64,000 nucleotides of DNA from Pseudomonas sp. B21-023. GTDB lineage: Bacteria > Pseudomonadota > Gammaproteobacteria > Pseudomonadales > Pseudomonadaceae. The notes beneath the pieces were generated by a model. That model ran no database searches. It saw only the letters and a list, made by a program, of their open reading frames with translations, and was not told where the DNA came from. Below, piece after piece: positions 29,041 to 37,906 of this stretch; position 1 is the stretch's first letter, and each line of letters begins with the position of its first letter. The stretch is from the NCBI RefSeq assembly GCF_024749165.1, contig NZ_CP087190.1:4127501-4191500 (forward strand), given 5' to 3'. A program made the position numbers and the translations under genes.

Positions 29041-29436
29041 TCAATCGCGTGGCTTGAAGTCCAGGCATACCGAGTTGATGCAGTAGCGTAGCCCGGTCGG
29101 CGGCGGGCCGTCGGGAAATACATGGCCCAGGTGGGCGTCGCACTGGGCGCAGGTGACTTCGGTGCGGATCATGCCGTGGGAGGTGTCGCGGATCTCGATC
29201 ATCGCGGCCTCTTCGATCGGCTCGTAGAAGCTCGGCCAGCCGCAGCCGGAATCGAACTTGGCCTTGGAGGAGAACAGCGGCAGGTTGCAGCAGATACACT
29301 GGTAGACGCCGTCGCGGCGCTCGCTGTTGTACTTGCCGCTGAACGGCCGCTCGGTGCCTTTCAGGCGGCACACCTGGTACTGGGCCGGATCGAGCATGGC
29401 GCGCCATTCGTCCAGGGTTTTGTCGATCTTTTGCAT
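29041..29436 (-). CDS. msrB: Methionine-(R)-sulfoxide reductase B
   Basis: 131 residues. It repairs Met-R-sulfoxide in proteins. Two zinc CXXC pairs are visible (CICC and CAQC), with SGCGWPSFYEP, HLGHVFPDGP and the catalytic Cys in RYCINSVCL near the C-terminus. Located directly upstream of gpx in the same direction, it forms an oxidative repair pair, and is divergent from alaA. Confidence 0.96.
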   Translation of the reverse strand: MQKIDKTLDEWRAMLDPAQYQVCRLKGTERPFSGKYNSERRDGVYQCICCNLPLFSSKAKFDSGCGWPSFYEPIEEAAMIEIRDTSHGMIRTEVTCAQCDAHLGHVFPDGPPPTGLRYCINSVCLDFKPRD

Positions 29437-29603
29437 GATGGGACCTCGGCAGGCTGAATTTCACCTCGCACCGGCTTTTCCCTGGCGCGGGTGGCACGTA
29501 TATTAGTTGGCTTCGTGTGCAAGGCAGCCAGTCTGGCACCCGGTTCCCGCCCTTTCAAACCTTTCGAAAGAAGGCGGCGCGTATTCTCACTCGGGATCTC
29601 ATC

Positions 29604-30815
29604 ATGCAGTTCAGCAAATCGAACAAGCTCGCCAATGTCTGCTACGACATTCGCGGCCCAGTGCTCAAGCACGCCAAACGCCTGGAAGAGGAAGGCCATC
29701 GCATCCTCAAGCTGAACATCGGCAACCCGGCGCCGTTTGGTTTCGAGGCGCCGGACGAGATCCTCCAGGACGTCATCCGCAACCTGCCCACCGCCCAGGG
29801 CTACAGCGACTCCAAGGGCCTGTTCAGCGCGCGCAAGGCGGTGATGCAGTACTGCCAGCAGAAGGCAATCGAAGGCGTCACCATCGAGGACATCTACCTC
29901 GGCAACGGCGTGTCCGAGCTGATCGTCATGTCCATGCAGGCGCTGCTCAACAACGGCGACGAAGTGCTGATCCCGGCGCCCGACTACCCGCTGTGGACCG
30001 CCGCGGTGAGCCTGGCCGGCGGCAAGCCGGTGCACTACCTGTGCGACGAGCAGGCCGACTGGTTCCCGGACCTTGACGACATCAAGGCCAAGATCACCCC
30101 GAACACCAAGGCATTGGTGATCATCAACCCGAACAACCCGACCGGCGCGGTGTACTCCAAAGAGCTGCTGCTGGGCATGCTGGAGCTGGCACGCCAGCAC
30201 AACCTGGTGGTGTTCTCCGACGAGATCTACGACAAGATTCTTTACGACGAGGCCGTGCACATCAGCACCGCGTCGCTGGCCCCGGACCTGCTGTGCCTGA
30301 CCTTCAACGGCCTGTCCAAGTCGTACCGGGTGGCGGGCTTCCGCTCCGGCTGGCTGATCATCTCCGGGCCCAAGCACCACGCCACGAGCTACATCGAAGG
30401 CATCGACATGCTGGCCAACATGCGCCTGTGCGCCAACGTGCCGGCCCAGCACGCCATCCAGACCGCCTTGGGCGGCTACCAGAGCATCAACGACCTGGTG
30501 CTGCCGCCGGGCCGCCTGCTGGAGCAACGCAACCGCACCTACGAGCTGCTCAACGACATCCCCGGGGTCAGTTGCGTCAAGCCGATGGGCGCGCTGTACG
30601 CCTTCCCACGCATCGATCCGAAGGTCTGCCCGATCCTCAACGACGAGAAATTCGCCCTCGACCTGCTGCTGTCGGAGAAGCTGCTGATCGTCCAGGGCAC
30701 GGCGTTCAACTGGCCGTGGCCGGACCACTTCCGCGTGGTGACGCTGCCGCGGGTGGATGACCTGGAACAGGCGATCGGGCGTATCGGCAACTTCCTGCGC
30801 ACCTATTCGCAGTAA
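29604..30815 (+). CDS. alaA: Pyridoxal-phosphate aminotransferase AlaA type
   Basis: 403 residues (E. coli AlaA 405). It converts glutamate and pyruvate to alanine and 2-oxoglutarate. The N-terminus MQFSKSNKLANVCYDIRGP is the AlaA signature. LNIGNPAPFGF, NPNNPTGAVYS, the FSDEIYDKI Asp/Tyr pair and the PLP lysine in FNGLSKSYRVAGFRSGW are visible. The ATG at 29604 is chosen from the signature. A TCGCATCGG/CCGATGCGA hairpin (30840-30861) lies after the gene. Confidence 0.94.
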   Translation: MQFSKSNKLANVCYDIRGPVLKHAKRLEEEGHRILKLNIGNPAPFGFEAPDEILQDVIRNLPTAQGYSDSKGLFSARKAVMQYCQQKAIEGVTIEDIYLGNGVSELIVMSMQALLNNGDEVLIPAPDYPLWTAAVSLAGGKPVHYLCDEQADWFPDLDDIKAKITPNTKALVIINPNNPTGAVYSKELLLGMLELARQHNLVVFSDEIYDKILYDEAVHISTASLAPDLLCLTFNGLSKSYRVAGFRSGWLIISGPKHHATSYIEGIDMLANMRLCANVPAQHAIQTALGGYQSINDLVLPPGRLLEQRNRTYELLNDIPGVSCVKPMGALYAFPRIDPKVCPILNDEKFALDLLLSEKLLIVQGTAFNWPWPDHFRVVTLPRVDDLEQAIGRIGNFLRTYSQ

Positions 30816-30839
30816 GCGATATCGCCATCGCGGAGCCAG

Positions 30840-30864
30840 TCGCATCGGTACGCCGATGCGATTT
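30840..30864 (+). terminator. Probable terminator of alaA
   Basis: TCGCATCGG-TACG-CCGATGCGA followed by TTT; a perfect 9-bp stem with a short U run, 24 bases after the stop codon. Confidence 0.55.
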
Positions 30865-30968
30865 GCCTCGCGATACTTTTGCCTTACATCCTGCAACGCT
30901 CTACCCCACAGCCCTCACGGCATCCTCTGCCATACTCCTCGCGTACACAGTTTGAAATAGTCGCCCGG

Positions 30969-30997
30969 TTGAATAGCCGCGCCCTCCCCCTTATATA
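30969..30997 (+). promoter_or_regulatory. htpX promoter, sigma-70 with overlapping sigma-32-like site
   Basis: TTGAAT (30969-30974), 17 bp, TATATA (30992-30997) is a sigma-70 pattern. The same stretch reads GTTGAAT, 12 bp, CCCCTTATAT, close to the heat-shock sigma-32 consensus. The heat-shock reading is inference. Confidence 0.5.
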
Positions 30998-31043
30998 CCC
31001 CGCAGTACGCAACAAACTCATCCGTCAGGAGAACGTAACAACC

Positions 31044-31931
31044 ATGATGCGCATTCTGTTGTTTGTAGCCACCAACCTCGCGGTGGTGCTGGTTGCAAGC
31101 ATTACCCTGAGCCTGTTCGGCTTCAACGGGTTCATGGCCGCCAACGGGGTTGACCTCAACCTCGGCCAGCTGCTGGTCTTCTGCGCCGTGTTCGGTTTTG
31201 CTGGCTCGCTCGTTTCGCTGTTCATCTCCAAGTGGATGGCGAAGATGACCACCGGCACCCAGATCATCACCCAGCCCCGTACCCGTCACGAGCAGTGGCT
31301 GCTGCAGACCGTCGAGGAGCTGTCCCGCGAGGCCGGCATCAAGATGCCCGAGGTGGGCATCTTCCCAGCCTACGAGGCCAACGCCTTCGCCACCGGCTGG
31401 AACCGCAACGACGCGCTGGTGGCGGTGTCCCAGGGCCTGCTGGAACGCTTCTCGCCTGATGAGGTGCGCGCGGTGCTGGCCCACGAGATCGGCCACGTGG
31501 CCAACGGCGACATGGTCACCATGGCGCTGGTGCAGGGCGTGGTGAACACCTTCGTGATGTTCTTCGCCCGCATCATCGGCAACTTCGTCGACCGGGTGAT
31601 CTTCAAGAACGAAGAAGGCCACGGTATCGCCTACTTCATCGCGACCATCGTCGCCGAGCTGGTACTGGGCATCCTCGCCAGCATCATCGTCATGTGGTAC
31701 TCGCGCCGCCGCGAGTTCCGCGCCGACGAGGCCGGCGCCCACCTGGCCGGCACCGGCGCAATGATCGGCGCGCTGCAGCGCCTGCGCTCCGAGCAGGGCC
31801 TGCCGGTGCACATGCCCGACACGATGAAGGCCTTCGGCATCAACGGCGGCCTGAAGCATGGCCTGGCCGGCCTGCTGATGAGCCACCCGCCGCTGGAAGA
31901 CCGCATCGACGCGCTGCGTCGCCGCGGCTGA
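31044..31931 (+). CDS. htpX: Membrane zinc protease HtpX
   Basis: 295 residues. Inner-membrane M48 protease that removes misfolded membrane proteins together with FtsH. Two N-terminal helices are at about 4-25 and 35-57. The zinc motif HEIGH is near residue 144, helices follow at about 157-180 and 193-215, and the third zinc-ligand region is RREFRADEAGAHLAG. The first of two adjacent ATG codons has AGGAGAACG upstream. It ends before a strong terminator. Confidence 0.96.
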   Translation: MMRILLFVATNLAVVLVASITLSLFGFNGFMAANGVDLNLGQLLVFCAVFGFAGSLVSLFISKWMAKMTTGTQIITQPRTRHEQWLLQTVEELSREAGIKMPEVGIFPAYEANAFATGWNRNDALVAVSQGLLERFSPDEVRAVLAHEIGHVANGDMVTMALVQGVVNTFVMFFARIIGNFVDRVIFKNEEGHGIAYFIATIVAELVLGILASIIVMWYSRRREFRADEAGAHLAGTGAMIGALQRLRSEQGLPVHMPDTMKAFGINGGLKHGLAGLLMSHPPLEDRIDALRRRG

Positions 31932-31947
31932 TCCAGGCAGCAACAAG

Positions 31948-31973
31948 AAAGGGCGACTTCGGTCGCCCTTTTC
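31948..31973 (+). terminator. Intrinsic terminator of htpX
   Basis: AAAGGGCGAC-TTCG-GTCGCCCTTTT: GC stem with a UUCG loop and T run, 17 bases after the stop. Confidence 0.92.
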
Positions 31974-31990
31974 GTTGCCAGTACCGACCA

Positions 31991-32072
31991 CATCGCGGGG
32001 CAAGTCGCATCGGCGCACCGCCACTCCCACGCCAGTCCGTTTGGTGCGTGGGAGCGGGCTTGCCCCGCGATG
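31991..32072. repeat. REP pair (GGAGCGGGCTTGCCCCGCGA type)
   Basis: Left arm CATCGCGGGGCAAG, with an internal divergent segment, and right arm GCGTGGGAGCGGGCTTGCCCCGCGATG, inverted, between the convergent htpX and tpm. Confidence 0.8.
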
Positions 32073-32075
32073 GCT

Positions 32076-32726
32076 TCAACGCCAAACGCTATAGACTCGC
32101 TCAACCAAATTTTCGACACCAGCTTTGAGAAACTTCGGACTCTCGTCGAGAATTTCCTGCGCCTCGACCTCATCGACCCGCCACCCGGCAAAACCTGTCC
32201 GCACTTCGGCGTCCGGCACCGAGAACGGTGGCCCATCGATCAAGGCCTGATCGTAGTCGAGGGTCACCAGCAGCCCACGGCAGGCCGCTGGCAACAGCTT
32301 GCCCAACAACGCCATGTAGCGCTCGCGCATCGGCCCCGGCAAGGCAATCAACGCCGCCCGGTCGTACACCCCCGCGCAACCAGCCAGATCCTCGTCACGC
32401 AGGGCGAACACATCGCCGCACCACAACTCCACCTCGTCGCTGCGCCACACCTCGAAGGCGCCATGCCGGGCAACCTGCGCCACCAAGCCATGTTCGGTGA
32501 AGAAGTCCGCCACCGCCCTGCGCGACAGTTCCACCCCCAGCACCCGATACCCTTGCGCAGCCAGCCAGAGCATGTCCAGGCTCTTGCCACACAGCGGCAC
32601 CAGCACCCTCGCGCCCGGGGCCAACCCCAACGCCGGCCAGTGCGTCTGCAGGTACGGGTTCACCTGGGCCTGGTGAAAGCCTATCTGGTTGTCCGCCCAC
32701 CGCTTGTGCCAGAACGCTGGCTCCAT
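32076..32726 (-). CDS. tpm: Thiopurine S-methyltransferase
   Basis: 216 residues. The bacterial Tpm family methylates thiopurines and, in Pseudomonas, confers tellurite or selenite methylation. The start is MEPAFWHKRWADNQIGFHQ, the SAM-binding motif VLVPLCGKSLDMLWLA lies near 41-56, and VLGVELSRRAV follows, with DYDQA near 165. It is divergent from ygiD. The role in metalloid resistance is family knowledge and not shown here. Confidence 0.93.
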   Translation of the reverse strand: MEPAFWHKRWADNQIGFHQAQVNPYLQTHWPALGLAPGARVLVPLCGKSLDMLWLAAQGYRVLGVELSRRAVADFFTEHGLVAQVARHGAFEVWRSDEVELWCGDVFALRDEDLAGCAGVYDRAALIALPGPMRERYMALLGKLLPAACRGLLVTLDYDQALIDGPPFSVPDAEVRTGFAGWRVDEVEAQEILDESPKFLKAGVENLVERVYSVWR

Positions 32727-32827
32727 GATCCCTCCCGGTTTTTCGATAAAAGACTGTGAAAACTTATATTGGATCTCGATCGAAGGCTGATCGAAGATGG
32801 CAGCATCTTACCTGCCAGGACACCACC

Positions 32828-33580
32828 ATGCTGCCCAGCCTGTTCATTTCCCACGGTTCGCCCATGCTCGCCCTGCAACCCGGCGCCAGCGGCCCTGCCC
32901 TGGCCGAACTGGCCCGCGCCCTACCCCGCCCGAAAGCGATCGTGGTGGTGTCGGCGCACTGGGAAAGCCGCGAACTGCTGGTGATGAGCAACCCACTTCC
33001 GCAGACCTGGCATGACTTCCATGGTTTTCCGCCGGCCCTGTACGCGGTGCACTACCCGGCCCCCGGCGAACCGGCACTGGCGCAGCGGCTGGCCGGCTTG
33101 CTCGGCGCCCGCCTGGATGAACAACGGCCTTTCGACCATGGTGCCTGGGTGCCGCTGTCGCTGATGTATCCGCAAGCGGAGATTCCGGTAGTCCAGGTGT
33201 CGCTGCCCAGCCAGGCCGGCCCCGCCCTGCAACTGAAGGTCGGGCAGGCGCTGGCGCAGCTGCGCGAGGAAGGCATCCTGCTGATCGGCTCGGGCAGCAT
33301 CACCCATAACCTGGGCGAGCTTGACTGGCATGCGGGGCCGGATGCGGTCGAGCCCTGGGCGCTGGCGTTTCGCGACTGGGTGGTGGAGCGGCTGAAGGCG
33401 GGAGACGAGGCGGCGCTTGTGGACTATCGGCGCCAGGCGCCGTTTGCGGCACGCAACCATCCCAGTGATGAGCATCTGCTGCCGTTGTTCTTCGCCATGG
33501 GCGCTGGCGAGCGGTTTGGCATCGTTCACCAAGGATTCACGCCGGGGGCGCTTGGGATGGATATCTATCGGTTCGACTGA
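32828..33580 (+). CDS. ygiD: 4,5-DOPA-extradiol-dioxygenase-like protein YgiD
   Basis: 250 residues of the LigB-related class III ring-cleaving family. Metal-binding histidines are visible in LFISHGSPM, VVSAHWES and FDHGAWVP, and a catalytic one probably in ITHNLGEL. E. coli YgiD cleaves L-DOPA to betalamic/stizolobic-type products; the natural substrate in Pseudomonas is unknown. The ATG at 32828 has AGGA nine bases upstream. Confidence 0.88.
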   Translation: MLPSLFISHGSPMLALQPGASGPALAELARALPRPKAIVVVSAHWESRELLVMSNPLPQTWHDFHGFPPALYAVHYPAPGEPALAQRLAGLLGARLDEQRPFDHGAWVPLSLMYPQAEIPVVQVSLPSQAGPALQLKVGQALAQLREEGILLIGSGSITHNLGELDWHAGPDAVEPWALAFRDWVVERLKAGDEAALVDYRRQAPFAARNHPSDEHLLPLFFAMGAGERFGIVHQGFTPGALGMDIYRFD

Positions 33581-33618
33581 CGCTCCCACGCACATGGTTA
33601 CATGTGCTGGACACAGGC

Positions 33619-33652
33619 AAAAAAAATCCCCGACCTAGGCCGGGGATTTTTC
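33619..33652. terminator. Bidirectional terminator between ygiD and deaD
   Basis: AAAAAATCCCCG-ACCTAGGC-CGGGGATTTTT: a symmetric stem with A run on one side and T run on the other, serving both convergent genes. Confidence 0.93.
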
Positions 33653-33667
33653 ATTGCAGCGCCAGGA

Positions 33668-35350
33668 TCAGTCCTCGCGGTAGCGGCGCAGCTTCAGCTG
33701 CTTGCCGGCCACGCGGGTGTCCTTGAGCTTGGTCAGCAGACGCTCGAGGCCGTCTTCGGGCAGCTCGATCAGGCTGAAGCTGTCACGCACCTGGATGCGG
33801 CCGATGGCGTCACGTGCCAGGCCACCCTCGTTGAGGATAGCGCCCAGCAGGTTCTTGGCGGCGATGCCGTCACGGGCACCCAGGGCGGTACGGCAACGCA
33901 CGCGGCCTTCGGCCAGCGGCATCGGCGCACGGCGCTCACGGTCACCACGGTCGCTGCGCTCACCACGTTCGGCACGCTCGCCAGTGCTGCGCTCACGCGG
34001 GGTGTGGGTCGGCACCAACGGCTGCTCACGCTCGACCGAAGCCAGGTCCAGCGCCTGGCCATTGGTGGCCTTGCGCAGCAGGGCCGAAGCCAGGGCACGG
34101 GCACTGCAACCCAGGTCGGCGGTCAGGCGGTCGAACAGCTCGCCATGGCTGGCCTCGGACTCGGCCACCAGCGGTGCCAGGCTCTTGGTCAGCTTCTTGA
34201 TGCGTGCGTCCAGCACGGCCTGCGGGTTAGGCAGGCGGGCTTCGGCAACCTTCTGCCCGGTGACACGCTCGATCACCTGCAGCATGCGGCGCTCACGCGG
34301 GGTAACCAGCAGCAGCGCGCGGCCATCGCGACCGGCACGGCCGGTACGGCCGATACGGTGCACGTAGGACTCCGGGTCGTACGGCATGTCGACGTTGAAC
34401 ACGTGGGTGATGCGTGGCACGTCCAGACCACGGGCAGCGACGTCGGTGGCGACGACGATGTCCAGGCGGCCATCCTTGAGCGAGTCGATCACGCGCTCAC
34501 GCTGGTTCTGGGCGATGTCGCCGTTCAGCGCGGCAGCCTTGTAGCCTTTGGCTTCCAGGGCGGCGGCCAGGTCCAGGGTGGCTTGCTTGGTACGCACGAA
34601 GGCGATCAGCGCGTCGAACTCTTCCACTTCCAGCAGGCGCAGCACGGCCGGGATCTTCTGGTCGGCGTGGACCATCAGGTGGGCCTGCTCGATCGCGGTC
34701 ACGGTCTGGGTCTTGCTCTGGATCTTGACGTGCTTCGGCTCGCGCAGGTGGCGCTCGGCGATGGCACGGATCGAGGCCGGCAGGGTGGCGGAGAACAGCA
34801 CGGTCTGGCGGGTTGCAGGGATGGCGTCGAAGATCACTTCGAGGTCGTCCATGAAGCCCAGCTTGAGCATTTCGTCCGCTTCGTCGAGTACCAGGTACTG
34901 AACGGTGGACAGGACTTTCTCGTCGCGGCGCAGGTGGTCGCACAGGCGGCCAGGGGTGGCCACGACGATTTGCGCGCCGTTACGAATGGCACGCAGTTGT
35001 GGGCCCATCGGGGCACCACCGTAGACAGCCACCACGTTAACGCCCGGCATCTGCTTGGCGTAGGTTTCGAAAGCGGTGGCTACTTGCAGCGCCAACTCAC
35101 GGGTTGGCGCCAGGATCAGGGCTTGCGGTTCGCGCTTGCTCACGTCGATCTTGTTGAGGATCGGCAGGGCGAAGGCAGCGGTCTTGCCGGTGCCAGTCTG
35201 CGCCTGGCCGATCATGTCGTGACCGGCGAGGATGATCGGGATCGACTGATGCTGAATAGCCGAAGGCTCTTCGTAGCCGGTGGCCAGAACAGCAGCAACG
35301 ATATTCGGATTGAGATCGAGAGCGGCGAATCCGCCGGTTTCCTGGGTCAT
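33668..35350 (-). CDS. deaD: DEAD-box RNA helicase DeaD/CsdA
   Basis: 560 residues. Unwinds RNA in ribosome assembly and cold adaptation. Motifs in order: Q-motif YEEPSAIQHQSIP, Walker A AQTGTGKT (about 49-56), PTRELALQ, DEAD as DEADEML, SAT in FSATLP, ARGLDVP and HRIGRTGRAGR. Beyond 430 comes an Arg-rich linker (ERGERSDRGDRERR) and a DbpA/CsdA RNA-binding domain. A leader of about 210 nt between the -10 box at 35568-35573 and the ATG fits cold-shock control of deaD, which is inference. Confidence 0.94.
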   Translation of the reverse strand: MTQETGGFAALDLNPNIVAAVLATGYEEPSAIQHQSIPIILAGHDMIGQAQTGTGKTAAFALPILNKIDVSKREPQALILAPTRELALQVATAFETYAKQMPGVNVVAVYGGAPMGPQLRAIRNGAQIVVATPGRLCDHLRRDEKVLSTVQYLVLDEADEMLKLGFMDDLEVIFDAIPATRQTVLFSATLPASIRAIAERHLREPKHVKIQSKTQTVTAIEQAHLMVHADQKIPAVLRLLEVEEFDALIAFVRTKQATLDLAAALEAKGYKAAALNGDIAQNQRERVIDSLKDGRLDIVVATDVAARGLDVPRITHVFNVDMPYDPESYVHRIGRTGRAGRDGRALLLVTPRERRMLQVIERVTGQKVAEARLPNPQAVLDARIKKLTKSLAPLVAESEASHGELFDRLTADLGCSARALASALLRKATNGQALDLASVEREQPLVPTHTPRERSTGERAERGERSDRGDRERRAPMPLAEGRVRCRTALGARDGIAAKNLLGAILNEGGLARDAIGRIQVRDSFSLIELPEDGLERLLTKLKDTRVAGKQLKLRRYRED

Positions 35351-35573
35351 GGGTCTGCCTCTAGGTGCATCCGCAAAGACCCATGCTCCAAAACTGCACA
35401 TGCCTTGAAAGACCAAGCGGTCACCCAGGCAGTTTTGGCGGCGGGGATTTGCGAAAACGATTGAAAAAGGAACGTCTTGGGAAGGTCCGACTAGCGGACG
35501 CTCAGCCGAAGCTGGGTTCGGAGGATTTGCACCACCTGATTCGAGGTCCGCTAAAAGACCGGCGCGTACTATA
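35351..35573 (-). promoter_or_regulatory. deaD promoter and about 210-nt leader
   Basis: A minus-strand TATAGT (35573-35568) precedes a GC-rich start region; the -35 box is weak. The resulting leader contains GTCCGCTAG and CTAGCGGAC-like complementary segments and no gene. Long structured leaders are typical of deaD/csdA. Confidence 0.5.
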
Positions 35574-35687
35574 CCCGAAATTGCCATGAGCTGTGAGAAA
35601 TATTTCAATCCTGATGTCCGCCACGCGGGCAGCATTGGATCCAGGCTGAATCGTTTCCTCCAAAGGCTTGCGCCGCCTCCGCAGAAC

Positions 35688-36443
35688 TCATGTCGCCGGG
35701 CGGATTGCCTTGATCAGGTAATCCAGTGAATAACCCAGGCGTGGCGCCAGGGATTCGGCACGGGCACGCAGCGCTTGCAGGTCCAAAACCTGCTCCAGGT
35801 CCGCCGGCACCAGCAGGATCACGTTACCCTCCTTGACCGGCAGCTCCCAGTAATGGCGATGGTACAGCCCGCGCAACAAGGCCGCGCCCAGTGGCTTGCC
35901 ATCGTCCCCGGCCCACTGGTTGATCACCAGCCAGCCATCGGGGTTGAGCTGCTTCTGGCAGTTTTCCAGGAACCCCCAGGCCAGATGCCCGACGCCGGGG
36001 CCATAGTCGGTATACAGGTCGACGAACAGCAGGTCGGCCTTTTCGGCGCTGGGCAGCAGCTCAAGGGCGTCGCCCACCCGCACGTACAGCCGCGGATCGT
36101 CGTCCAGGCCCATGAACTCCATGGCCAGGCGCGGCACGTCCGGGCGCAGTTCGATGGCCTCGACATCCTCCAGCGGCAGGAACTTCAGGCAGGCCTGGGT
36201 CAGGGTGCCGGCGCCAAGGCCGAGGAACAACGCGCTTTCCGGCTGTCCGTGGCACAGCGCGCCGACCAGCATGGCGCGGGTGTAGTCGTACTCCAGCCAA
36301 CTGGGGTCGGCGGTGAAGGTGCAGCTCTGCTCGATGGCGTCGCCGAACTCGAGGAAGCGATAGTCATCCACCTCGTACACGCTGATAACGCCAAAGGCGT
36401 CCTCGACCCGTGCCAGCAGCCGCTCTTCCCGCTCCGTCGCCAT
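35688..36443 (-). CDS. Spermidine synthase-like methyltransferase-fold protein
   Basis: 251 residues. SpeE-like Rossmann fold with the nucleotide motif LFLGLGAGTLTQACLKFLP near 72-90, AIELRPDVPRLAMEF and LLFVDLYTDYGPG. Classical SpeE catalytic residues are not all apparent, so the substrate is uncertain; polyamine aminopropyl transfer is one possibility. The ATG at 36443 is preferred over 36473 and 36560 because only it has a purine-rich GTAGGG upstream. It is divergent from the DAHP synthase gene. Confidence 0.8.
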   Translation of the reverse strand: MATEREERLLARVEDAFGVISVYEVDDYRFLEFGDAIEQSCTFTADPSWLEYDYTRAMLVGALCHGQPESALFLGLGAGTLTQACLKFLPLEDVEAIELRPDVPRLAMEFMGLDDDPRLYVRVGDALELLPSAEKADLLFVDLYTDYGPGVGHLAWGFLENCQKQLNPDGWLVINQWAGDDGKPLGAALLRGLYHRHYWELPVKEGNVILLVPADLEQVLDLQALRARAESLAPRLGYSLDYLIKAIRPAT

Positions 36444-36559
36444 CCCTACCACCTGCCCGCGCAAAACCGCCATTGTCCGCCAATGCCGGTGGTGCAACAA
36501 GCACGCGCGGGCGTACCATGGCTGGCAGGCCTCAACGACACTTATGGATAGAGCTTGCA

Positions 36560-37906
36560 ATGACCCGACAATGGACCCCCGACAGCTGGCGCGCCCTGCC
36601 GATCCAGCAGCAACCGATCTACCCCGACGCCGCGCACCTGCTGAAGGTGGAGCAGACCCTGGCCAGCTACCCGCCGCTGGTATTCGCCGGCGAAGCCCGC
36701 GAGCTGCGCCGGCAGTTCGCCGAGGTGACCCAGGGCCGGGCGTTCCTGCTGCAGGGTGGCGACTGCGCCGAGAGCTTCGCCGAGTTCTCCGCGGCGAAGA
36801 TCCGCGACACGTTCAAGGTGCTGCTGCAGATGGCCATTGTCATGACCTTCGCCGCCGGCTGCCCGGTGGTCAAGGTCGGGCGCATGGCCGGGCAGTTCGC
36901 CAAGCCACGCTCGGCCAACGACGAAACCCTCGGTGACATCACCCTGCCGGCGTACCGTGGCGACATTGTCAACGGCATCGGCTTCGACGCGAAAAGCCGC
37001 ATCCCCGACCCCGAGCGCCTGTTGCAGGCCTACCACCAGGCCACCGCCAGCCTCAACCTGCTGCGCGCCTTCGCCCAGGGTGGCTTTGCCGACCTGCACC
37101 AGGTGCACAAGTGGAACCTCGATTTCATCGCCAACTCGGCGCTGGCCGACAAGTACCACCAGTTGGCCAACCGCATCGATGAAACCCTGGCCTTCATGCG
37201 CGCCTGCGGCCTGGACACGGCGCCGCAACTGCGCGAAACCAGCTTCTTCACCGCCCACGAAGCGCTGCTGCTCAACTATGAAGAAGCCTTCGTGCGCAGC
37301 GACAGCCTGACCGGCGACTACTACGACTGCTCGGCGCACATGCTGTGGATCGGCGACCGCACCCGCCAGCTCGACGGCGCCCACGTCGAGTTCCTGCGCG
37401 GCGTGCACAACCCGATCGGGGTCAAGGTCGGCCCGAGCATGAACCCCGAAGAGCTGATCCGCCTGATCGACGTGCTCAACCCGGACAACGACCCTGGCCG
37501 CCTGAACCTGATCGTGCGCATGGGCGCCGGCAAGGTCGGCGACCATCTGCCGGGGCTGATCCGCACCGTGCAACGCGAGGGTCGCCAGGTGCTGTGGAGC
37601 TCGGACCCGATGCATGGCAACACCATCAAGGCCAGTAGCGGCTACAAGACACGCGACTTTGCGCAGATCCTCGATGAGGTCAAGCAGTTCTTCCAGGTGC
37701 ACCAGGCCGAGGGCAGCCACGCCGGTGGCATCCATATCGAAATGACCGGGCAGAACGTCACCGAGTGCATCGGCGGCGCCCGGCCGATCACCGAAGACGC
37801 CCTCTCCGACCGCTACCACACCCACTGCGACCCGCGCATGAACGCCGATCAGTCGCTGGAACTGGCCTTCCTGATTGCCGAAACCCTCAAGCAGGTGCGC
37901 CGCTGA
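36560..37906 (+). CDS. Class II 3-deoxy-7-phosphoheptulonate (DAHP) synthase
   Basis: 448 residues, the plant-type class II enzyme that condenses PEP and erythrose-4-phosphate as the first step of the shikimate pathway. LLQGGDCAESF holds the metal-binding Cys, GRMAGQFAKPRS binds PEP, VKVGPSMNPEEL follows, and WSSDPMHGNT with GGIHIEMTGQNVTEC supplies further metal ligands. Class II enzymes in Pseudomonas are either housekeeping or attached to secondary pathways such as phenazines; no such pathway is adjacent, so a housekeeping role is likely. The 3' end overlaps the convergent gene by 20 bp. Confidence 0.95.
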   Translation: MTRQWTPDSWRALPIQQQPIYPDAAHLLKVEQTLASYPPLVFAGEARELRRQFAEVTQGRAFLLQGGDCAESFAEFSAAKIRDTFKVLLQMAIVMTFAAGCPVVKVGRMAGQFAKPRSANDETLGDITLPAYRGDIVNGIGFDAKSRIPDPERLLQAYHQATASLNLLRAFAQGGFADLHQVHKWNLDFIANSALADKYHQLANRIDETLAFMRACGLDTAPQLRETSFFTAHEALLLNYEEAFVRSDSLTGDYYDCSAHMLWIGDRTRQLDGAHVEFLRGVHNPIGVKVGPSMNPEELIRLIDVLNPDNDPGRLNLIVRMGAGKVGDHLPGLIRTVQREGRQVLWSSDPMHGNTIKASSGYKTRDFAQILDEVKQFFQVHQAEGSHAGGIHIEMTGQNVTECIGGARPITEDALSDRYHTHCDPRMNADQSLELAFLIAETLKQVRR

